From positions 13,876,501-13,940,500 of the forward strand of contig JAYKKI010000009.1 of the NCBI GenBank assembly GCA_039881145.1: a stretch of 64,000 nucleotides of DNA. Reading direction: 5' to 3'. This stretch comes from Druceiella hillmani. Taxonomy: Eukaryota; Arthropoda; Insecta; Lepidoptera; Hepialidae. The notes below the pieces were generated by a model that did no database searches, was not told where the DNA came from, and saw nothing but the letters and a program-made list of their open reading frames with translations. Positions 54,461 to 64,000 of the stretch are shown in pieces (the stretch's first letter is position 1; each line of letters begins with the position of its first letter). The translations under genes and the position numbers were made by a program.

Positions 54461-57400
54461 TATAAAACAACAGAATAAAATACAGAATGAAATTTCAACT
54501 ATCCTTACTGAAAAGAGATTTTAAACTGTGGGCTTCTCAAAGTGTATCTGAACGACTGTTGTGGATAATTGTTCGACTCATTCATTTCTACGTAGTCTTC
54601 AATAGTAACATTTCAAATGTACCCATAGAAACAAGGGTTGGATTCAGCCACAATAATCGTATAGAATATAGGATTATTACATATTACTATCAGTAAAAAC
54701 TTTATTAAATTGAGTAAGCAGCATCCAATGTCAACGTTTGACGAACTTCATTATAGTAACGTACTAGCTTTTGCCTACGACTTAGCTTATATTTTTTTAT
54801 TTTTGCGATAAAGTTCTTATCCAATAATAGGCTTTCATTTTAAAATCCCTTCACTGAAATAAAAGAATAGTAGCTTGAGCTTTAAACCTAATCATTGCTA
54901 TAGTCTCAACAGTTTTATTACACCGGTTTTAGCCAGCGCGTCTTATTACTGGAATTTCCGATAGCCTTAACGTGTAACATTGGAAAGGGAAACTGAATAA
55001 AACATATTTTATTCAGTCCTTTCACGATTTTTTTTACAAATTCCATACAAAACAATAATTTTCCAAAATTGTTGAGTGAATAGTTTGAACAAAATAGACT
55101 AACGAGAAGTTGATCCATTTTTCTTAATGAGAGATTTTCAAATTTCATGTTGGACACTAACAATTTGGTATTTTGCGAGTAAAAAATTGTACAAAAGCTC
55201 TTTGTCCTTTACAATACATTTACCGACAATTATTATTCGAAATTAATGAACATTATATACAGGATTATAATTTGCATACATCATAATTATTACTGGTACT
55301 AATAGCACGTTAGTTGTCACTACCTACAGAGAAGTAGAAAAACTCATTGAACAAAACAAAAAGCTCCGCTAATAATACAAACCTCCGTAACCTGGATACA
55401 CTGAAAATTATTTTTTTACGTTTCCAATAAGACGTTTTAGCTACGTAAAGTTAGAATAAATCCGAGCACCCGCGCCATGACAATACAAAGAAACGTAACG
55501 TTAGGCGCCGCCCATCCCATTTATCGGATTTATAAATACTTTTTCCTCTCATTTTAATGAAAAAAAGATGGGCGTAGAATGTATCGGATGCCTTAAAAAT
55601 ATCGTCCGAGGTGAAAACGAATTTGAGCTCATCATATCTTACTTTAGAAATCATACAGATAAAAATACTTTTTTGTAGTAATGAGAACGAATATTAATGC
55701 TAGATATTAACGTATTTAATTTATATATTGAGACAAAAAAGGGGTCTCGTAAGGAGTGTACTAACGAAATGTCGGTAATAGAGAGAGTTATTGCATATAC
55801 GAAACAATAAATTTTATTACCTTACGCATAACAAGCATATTCTTACAAAATTTCTTCTTAAACTTCGTAAGGCCGTTTCGTCGATTTTTAGCCCGTAAAT
55901 GAAATACGTTTCTGCATATTCAGGAACAGTGTAGGTCTGACGCGATTTGCAATACAGTCCGTCAAACAATATCCAAACTACAAGCACAAACAAGGTCTAA
56001 TTCGAGCGTAGGTCAACAAATAAAGACAGTGATAGGGAAAAACAGCAAAAAACACGTTATTAGTTCCAAGCGATAAGCAATTCAGTAAAGAAGCGAAGTT
56101 GTTAAAAGAAGGAGTAGAGGTGGTCGCTTGACGGCCGAGAATAATAGAAAAAACATACGAATGGAAAAGAGATAGCGAAACAATTGATAAACAGTGGTTT
56201 TGATCGTAAGCATTTCAGCGAACGCGGATTTATTTCAATAAAGAAGGTATTTTTCAAATGTTTACAGAATTATTTGTAATACTGTTACTTTTTGGAATCT
56301 GTGTGAATTGTAGATGGTTTTTGAAATCAAATTTTCACAAGGTTGCCATACATTTTTGACACTAGCATTGTTCAAAAATCACTTTTCATGTTTTGTTATT
56401 AAAAAAATGCCCATCTTTAAGCAATAATTTTTTATGTTGCCAACAATAATGAATAACATTTTTGGTAGGAAAACGAATGGTCTCTTAAAGATCTCGGATA
56501 ATGACAAAGCAGAAATAGTAATAATACCCAATAATTTTTTGTCATGTGCAGTAATAAAAATTTAAAAAATTAAGTCTGAAAATATTAGGCTTAGAATAAT
56601 AAAATTAATTATTTCGTGTGTCATTACCCCCTCTATGACACTTATTTTGTTGATTCATTCCTTATGGGACCACCTGTATAATATAGTGAGTTAAAACCTC
56701 TTTGATTCAGCAGTTATTATCAATTGATAAACTGGTCGGTACGTTTACATACCACAATGTATGTAGCTGCAGCAAGTAAACAGGTAAAAAAAATAGTTAT
56801 AGACTGTTCGTTCCTTTTTAAGTTTTCGTAGTCAAACGCGTAACGTAAACTCAAATTGAAAAAGAAACCAAATCCTTATGGGATCATTTGGTTGTTCGTC
56901 CGTAAGTCCGTTTGTCAGTCAAAGTTGGAATTAATATTTTATACTAGCTGAAACATACATTTTAAATAGCCTTACATTGCTATATAAAATATAAGTTTTT
57001 TGATTTATGTACACAAAGGTATCGCTCTTAAAGCGTACTTTTTAATTCAGACAATACTTTTCTTCACTGATCAGTAAAATTTATAAGAGTAATTCTGGTC
57101 ACCCTACAATCCTAAAAGTCGGCACAATGGGTGGTCTTATATCACAAGCAAAGACAAAATTCAATTATTTGTGATTCTACGTGGAATTATACATTTTTAT
57201 AATTAGTCTTCTTTTACGCCTGCTGAAGGTATAGCAGGCAATATATTCACATCGTAAAAAAATTATATTTAATTTGAAAAATTATTTACCCTCAAATCTT
57301 TATAAGTGTTTAATTGGGTACAGACTCGTAGTGCGAGTTCTACTCGTGCGTGACATGTTTTTTATTGAAAAATACTTAGTTGAAAATAATGTTAGTCTTC

Positions 57401-58039
57401 ATTTCAAGTAAAATTTGATTCATCTTATTCTTACATTCATTCGCCCCATTTTTATATAACCATAAAGGTACTCACCTCTGGGACATTATTCAAAATGAAG
57501 ATATTGCAACGATCGTAATTGAAAGAAATATCAATGTTATGCATTGTCCACCTTTTTATAAAAGAATCCATCTCTAATATTTACGTTTAAGCGAGTTTCG
57601 TACTAGGTAAAAAAAATATAAATACTGTGGTAAATGCAAATTCAAAATGTAATCTGTAGGTTTCCTTTCGAAAAGTTGACGACAAAAATATTTCTATATG
57701 TGAAGAGATAATGTTTTTAAAACTTGTAAGTTAAGTTTGGTTTATTTTGATTTTGAATAAAAACTAAAATAATAATACATGTTTTTTGGAGCAGGTTTCT
57801 CTTTGGTTGAGTGTCTGTACGGAAAACTTGCTTTAGTTCTCTTGGCTTTCAATTATGTGTACTTTAAAACAAACAACGATTTGATAACGGATTTTTGTTT
57901 TTCTTTGTCATCTTAGTTATAAAATGTATGTATTTTGTGGTATTTGAAAGCATGAAATGAATGAAAATTCAAATATTAGAAATAAACCATGTAATTCCTG
58001 CGAATGTGAATGAGAGTTATCTAGAACAGGTTAACCGCT
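54461..58039. other. AT-rich DNA, no gene seen
   Basis: No element or coding signal was recognised. A slightly GC-richer patch near 55930-56230 has no readable frame. Confidence 0.4.
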
Positions 58040-59590
58040 TCTCCCACAGAAACAGGTGTTCTCCTCATAATGCAAGTTCTTCATTGTTTTCATTTCTTTT
58101 TTATTGCTTACAAGGCATATCGAGAAATTATAGGTACTTCTTAATAAATATGTCCACTGGAATATTACAGAATCCTTGCAGCTATTCAGTTACCTAAAAT
58201 ACCTTCAGTTTTCCTACGGGTTACAATGTGTCTATATCATAGTATAAATTTCATGTGGTGTTTGCGTATTATTGTATATAACATTTGAATGACACACCTT
58301 AAAATTATAGGTACTTCTGTATAAATTTAGTGTCCATTAGCATATAGCAAAATATCTGAAGCTGTTCAGTTTCCTTAAAATACCTTAATTTTTTACTACG
58401 GCTTAAAATATTTCCACGTCCTAACGTAAATATTATGTAGCATTACTTAATTATTGCCTACAACATTTGATTAAGAGATTCCTTAGAGTTATAGGTATTT
58501 CCAAATAAATGTCCACCAGAACATAACAGAATACCGGCAGCTTACTGTGGTCAGTTATCTAATATATTTTCAGTTCAGTTAGGAGATAAAATTTTAGTTT
58601 TCCTACAGATAACATTGTATCTATATCATAATATAAGTTCCATGTAGAATTTCTTTATTATTGCCTACAATACTTGAGCTAGACATATCGTAAAATTATA
58701 CGTACCTATTTCTAAATAAATGTGTACAATAAATATTACACAATACCCGTAGCTGCTTAGTTACCTAATCGTCAGTTTTCTTACGAGTTACAATGTAAGT
58801 TTCATATGGCATTCCTTTATATTTGAGATAGACATGTTAAAAGATTATAGATAAATATAAATAAATGTGTCCACTAAAATATACCAGAATAAATACGAGT
58901 ATTCATTTATATAATATACCCGCAGTTTTCCTATAGGTTTCAATGTTTTTACGTCATAATTTGAGTGCCATGCAACATTTTTTTATTATTGCCTACAACA
59001 TTTGAGTGAAATATGACGTGAAATTACATGCAAATATAAATAAGAAATATAAATATGTGGTTCGTCAAAAATATCGCAGAAAAGGCATTCTGCCACATTG
59101 TCTGATGATACAAGTGTTCACATACCTATATATCTTAATGTTTCCAATAAATTAAAATATTTCTACATCATAATGTAAGTATCATGTATCATTCCTTAAT
59201 TATTGTCTACAGCATTTGAATGAGAAATATCTTGAATTTGTAAGTATTTCCATATAAACGTATCCATTAAAACAGATGTTTTCCTACAGGTTAAAATATT
59301 TGTACGTCATAATTTAACTAGCATATGGTGGTCCATTATTATTGCCTACAACACTCACACTTGAGTGAGATATGTCGTTAAATTATAGACTAATATAAAA
59401 AACACTAGAATACAGCAGAATACCGAGAGATGTTTAGTTATCCAATACGCAATCATAATGTAAGTGCCATATGGAATTTCACTTTTATAGCTTACGACAT
59501 TTGCGTTAGATATGCCACGAAGTTATAGATGAAGCTAAGTAAATGTATGTGCTAGAATATATCAAAGTTCTGTTGTTCATTTATCTATTT
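58040..59590. repeat. Diverged tandem (satellite-like) array, ~140-210-bp period
   Basis: About nine units share, in order: aaattataggtacttc-type start, atgtccact.gaatat, cagaata.c...gct, ttcagtta.ctaaaatacc, ttcagttttcctac.ggtta, caatgt.t..a..tcataat, aagt..catgt, ttattattgcctacaacattt and gag.gacat. Starts of the 'ttataggta' motif lie near 58122, 58302, 58488, 58692, 58843, 59021, 59233, 59380 and 59519, and a partial unit precedes the first. Divergence and internal deletions are high, so the array is old. The 78-codon frame at 57961-58197 runs into it and is probably chance. Confidence 0.85.
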
Positions 59591-62500
59591 TACATTCAGC
59601 TGTTTTAAAAAAGGAAAGTCTATCAATCGGGTTTAAAATAAACTTACTCCCACGCAAAACAATTAATTTTTTCTGTTTATGAATTTAATTTACAAAAATA
59701 ACGTCGGCGCGAATTTATTGCTTCAAGGATAATCTCTTAGGGTTTATCAAAATATGCGTAATTAATACTTAAACTAAAGTAGAAACATTTGAGAAGGAAC
59801 ATAAATCTTCGAGACACGCCTGTGTAGATATACAAAAAGAATATAAATTTTAACCTAAATTTGGTAATAATGGTATTTTTGCAGAAAAAACGATTATTCT
59901 TCTTGCTTACTATCAACTCGTCCATTCATTCATTCATTTTTATTTAAACAAGCAAATGTATAAACATAGAACAGAATTAGAGTACCTAAATTTGTATGCG
60001 CGTTTAAATTTGCCGATTGAATAACAAAATGAGTAATTCATGTGCGAGTGCAAAAATACAACATAACACGAAAGTTGTTCAACCATTGCCATATATCAGA
60101 GGTTGAATTTGAGATTTACCAGAGAATGGTGATAAAAGTACGAAGGAAGCAACTATTATATAATATTCCATAATTTTACTGTTACTACTTTTTAAATATT
60201 GGTATTTGCCAATTACTTTTTAAATATTGGTATTTGCCAATAAATGATTGAAATTAACAAATATCCTTATATAATTATTGAAATTAATATTAGCTTAAAG
60301 TTTAGAACAAAGACGTTGAATAACAAGTATCAAACTGGATAAGCAACATTCCATTGGATGTTTTCAGTCTAAGTTAAGGAGATTTCTTAAAAAAGAATAA
60401 CAAGTTAGGAAAGTTAAACAACATCCGGTCATTTTAATTAAATATGACATAATATATCTGAGTTACGTAATATAAATATAAAAAAATGAACGAAAATTGT
60501 AGTTTAAATTTTTAGTAAGGGTATTTTAATACCCTATACAAAAGTAACTTACATTTACGTTTATAAAGTGACTCAAGTGTCTATCGCACTCTAATAGCAA
60601 GATCCATCAACATGAACTATATGGAGGAAGATGTACAACCTCCAACTGAGCGAAAAACACAAATCTTCCAAAAGGTTATTTCATCGTAAAAGACATTTTG
60701 AGGAAAAACGTTTCGATTATCAAGTGCATCCGCTGAAAGCACCGATTGAGAAAGAAGGGAGGGAACGCCATCGCGTTTCAAGTTCGATTGATTCTGCTAT
60801 CTTATGCGATGGCCGGAACTCTTCCCAGCGTTGGCTTTTCTTTTTTTCCTACTTGAGAAACGGGATGAAATAATAAAATTACATTTTTAAAATTTCTTTA
60901 ATAACCGAGCTACAATTAAATAGTATGTAATTTAAAGTTTAACTATTATGGATTGTACTCAATCTCACTTAACGGGCTATCATTTGAATTACAAAAAATT
61001 CCGTATTGAAAAACACATTGAGACTTTTTTCCAATCGTTCTATCGCAAATAGTTGTAATATTCTTTGTAAAACGTCGAAGTATGGATACAAGAACAGAAT
61101 AAACCATACCTGAAAAATTCACTAGATATATTTTTTCACTTGTCTATTGGTTTACCAAAATCTCTTTGGAAAAATAAGAAATTCGCAACATTTTTTTTCA
61201 ATCAGTTAAAATAATTAGATTGAAGTTCCTCAGTGAATATTTTTAAAGTCTCTAATAGGTATAATAATAGCACTATAGAAGGTATCAAATTATCTTTAAA
61301 AATTCTCAATAAGAAAATAACAAAAATAATCAAACCCTTAAAGCAATCGCCATTAAAAATTACTTAATCAGTTGTGTAAGCGTTAATGATATAATTTCAA
61401 GTAAAAATCTTGTTTCATAATAAAGTACAATTACAAAGTGTTCTTGTTCGACATTTTATTATGGTTACTCTTATATAACAAGACAAGTTCAAGGTCGAGG
61501 TGTGCTTATTTATCCTGTGGCTAAAATTATTATTTGAATACATTAAAAAATATCTTCATAAAAACGGTTTCAGCACAGAACCGACATCATGCATTTAAAG
61601 ACGGTAAAAACTCTTCACTAAATGCGTGATGCCCGTTCTGTTTCAAATCTTATAATAATAGATTATGTTGTCCAATATGTTCCTTCAAATGCTGTTACGG
61701 TCTTCACTATCATTTATTTTTAAAGGAGAAAAAATAAATTATGAAACACTTTTTGAAAATTCGCTCGCAAATATCTTCTTGAAAGTAAGTTTTTAGAAAT
61801 AGATCAAATTTTCAAGAATACCTTTCATTTTATATAGTATTCCGTAAAAAATTAAAAATATAGTATTAAATTATTTTCTTTAAATTTACTAACGACTTCA
61901 AGAGTACTAGATGCAAGTGCCAAAAAGAACAGTCGAGCGACATGTATTTCAGAATTAAATTTATTTTCACTTTTATAAAATGTGACAGTTCACATCTTAT
62001 TTGACATGGATCAAAATTTTTCCGGAAATTAATTGTAAAGTTATTGTTGGCATTATTAACAAAATTTTAAAAGTTGATATTATTTTGAACCGAAACTAAT
62101 TTAGAAATTTTGAAACAAATGATAAGATCCGACAGAAATATTTAGAAGGAAAATATAGCTGCCGTTTTCGTAATTACGTTATTTTGTTTGTAATGCACTT
62201 CACAAACTAATCTATAAGTTCTAAAGAGACATAATTTAATCCGTGCACAAATTTCTGGGTACTAATTTGCAAGTTTTTCTACAGGATATCTTTGAATTTT
62301 AAGATTGTAGCAAAGAAAGCCCACAGACACTTTTATACTTTTGTGGATATGAATTATTTCCTGTAACATATTGTCCACAATTGAAATATTTACTGTTATA
62401 AAATTTAAATCAAGCTTTATCTGTACAGCGAAGATATTTTGTTTAATAATAATTTAAAATCGATTATTTAGTACTGTATTAGGCAAAATATATATTTTCT

Positions 62501-63070
62501 TTTCATTTGCAAGTCTTTTGGTTTCACTTTGTTTAATATCCCAAAAAAAAAATATCAAAAAGGTCGTTGTACCATTTCTATTATTTCGATGCTCAAGGTG
62601 TAACTTGACCACTTAGATATATATAATTATGTTATATCGACTGGGAACTAAGGGGATAATAAAATTGTTTTAAAGCAATAAAATTTGTTAAAGTATAAAA
62701 TTTTAGTAAAATTACTTTTGACCTTTTAACTTGTCTAAAAAAGACAGGTCCCACAAAAACTCTATTCCAAGAGTCTGAAAATTTTACCTTTTCAAAATTT
62801 AGAACCTTACTGGTAGTAAACAATATTAAATGCCCTTAACAAATGGAAGGTAATATAGTACAGAAGTAAAACAATTAAATTAAACTAACAATAACTTATT
62901 ATCGGCTACTACCGAGTTAATATTATGCAAGGTAAAGTACCTCCTAAGACGTATCAGAGGTTGATATTTACCAATTAATGCTGATAATAGAACGAAGTAG
63001 ACAATAATTTTATATTATGTTCTAGTTTTACATTTGCTACCATTTGCCATTGATCAGGCGTTTACATTAG
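59591..63070. other. AT-rich DNA, no gene seen
   Basis: Nothing beyond the short duplication listed separately. The 80-codon frame at 60631-60873 is hydrophilic and basic but matches no family I know. Confidence 0.4.
60184..60241. repeat. 28-bp perfect tandem duplication
   Basis: The unit containing tttttaaatattggtatttg and ccaatt occurs twice (60187 and 60215) without a visible mismatch. Confidence 0.9.
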
Positions 63071-63147
63071 CACATACACATATATACACATAAACACACA
63101 CACACACATATACACAGACACACACACACGCAAGCACGCACACACAA
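63071..63147. repeat. Imperfect (CA)n microsatellite
   Basis: About 75 bp of CA repeats with TA and CG interruptions. Confidence 0.95.
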
Positions 63148-64000
63148 CTAAAATTGCAATATGGGCCATTATGGCTTATTAATCGTAATTATTTATTACC
63201 CTTAGACCGGACTAAGTCAAAAAGGTTTTGAGCTATTTAAAACATAAGTAAATGTAACATATTATTTTCTCATAAATACCCGTTTCCTATTATGGTTTTG
63301 AAATATTGCAATACCAAACCCAGATATGTTTGTAAAAAATATGAGTTATATTCAACGGCAAGGCAAAGATAAATCTAAAACAACGTTGATTATTTATGGA
63401 AAATCGAATTGTCACAATGTGATACACTCAAAGGGAATAGCAATCAGCGACAAACAAAGGTAGTGGGAAACTATTCTCTAGAGAATATTAGCTAACCGCG
63501 GTCTGCTGTTATTTGCAGACATGAAGTTTATTTTTGGAACGATACGAAACTAATAACTTATTTTCACAGTGCACTGAAACGGCGTGTTTTCCTGAAATGT
63601 TCGAGAGAGAGAAACTTGATTAAATTTCTAGTTAAATTGCAACAAGAAGATTGAAATAAAAGTTTACTGGGAAAACTACTGTGTCAATGTGCAATATTCT
63701 AAAAACAGTTTCTGCCAATAAGTAGTTATAGTAGAATCTAAATATATTGCTGATAAATGAGTTATATCGAAAGGTAATCTTAATTACAATTTAGTTCAGT
63801 CGAAGGGTGAAAGTTATATGGCGTAATTGTAGGCAGATTATAATAATTGGAAGAACACATAATCGATGTTTGAATAATGCAATGTATTCTACAACATATG
63901 TCCTTTACTACTTTTACTCAGAATAAAGTAAGAAATTTTGAGTACGAAATCTTAGAATATCTTCCCGTAATATATTCGAAACTATGTTAGTACTTCTTAT
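63148..64000. other. AT-rich DNA, no recognisable feature
   Basis: No coding signal or repeat was recognised up to the end of the window. Confidence 0.4.

Overview
This window is AT-rich eukaryotic DNA, almost certainly from an insect or other arthropod. I see no intact host gene, no rRNA or tRNA gene, no CRISPR array and no bacterial-style operon. The evidence for an arthropod is the very low GC, the many (TA)n tracts, and the mobile elements: an R1-clade non-LTR retrotransposon, a second LINE with a matching tRNA-derived SINE, a piggyBac-like DNA transposon, and a fragment of a repeat-borne gene family that I remember as common in insect genomes. Nearly every open reading frame over 60 codons is a chance frame, a translated (TA)n tract or a piece of a decayed element. 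The window reads as an intergenic or long-intron region that serves as a transposon graveyard.

Layout. 1-10 kb: plain AT-rich DNA with single copies of three dispersed repeat families (A at 2.06 kb, B at 7.0 kb, C at 8.85 kb). 10-15 kb: a compound microsatellite, a degenerate tandem repeat (10.7-11.1 kb), two inverted copies of family E that look formerly coding (11.7 and 13.9 kb), and a 5'-truncated SINE on the minus strand (14.6 kb). 17.7-20.5 kb: second copies of A and C, the latter forming a 60-bp-arm palindrome, then an inverted pair of coding-like fragments (20.1-20.45 kb). 21.6-24.7 kb is the densest stretch: an internally deleted gene fragment, a piggyBac-like terminus with an acidic N-terminal remnant, and an R1-clade LINE pseudogene. 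25-34 kb: long (TA)n tracts, hairpins and a second copy of B (27.1 kb).

34.56-36.94 kb holds the best-preserved element, a piggyBac-like transposase on the minus strand. Its three catalytic-aspartate neighbourhoods and its C-terminal Cys-rich finger can still be read, but it carries at least three frameshifts, three in-frame stops and a (TA)n tract inside the catalytic core. 37.8-43.3 kb is a large foldback structure: arms of about 1.7-1.9 kb in opposite orientation around a loop of about 1.9 kb, with internal ~130-bp tandem repeats and a piggyBac-like TTAA end motif buried inside the arm. 53.0-53.76 kb holds a LINE 3' end directly followed by a SINE with a related tail, which suggests a mobilisation partnership. 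53.8-54.1 kb (~34-bp period) and 58.0-59.6 kb (~180-bp period) are diverged tandem arrays.

I found no confident new functional system. The features most worth follow-up are the foldback element, the SINE/LINE pair and the unrecognised coding-like repeats at 11.7/13.9 kb and 20.1/20.4 kb. All similarity statements come from reading the sequence by eye; no alignment or database search was run.
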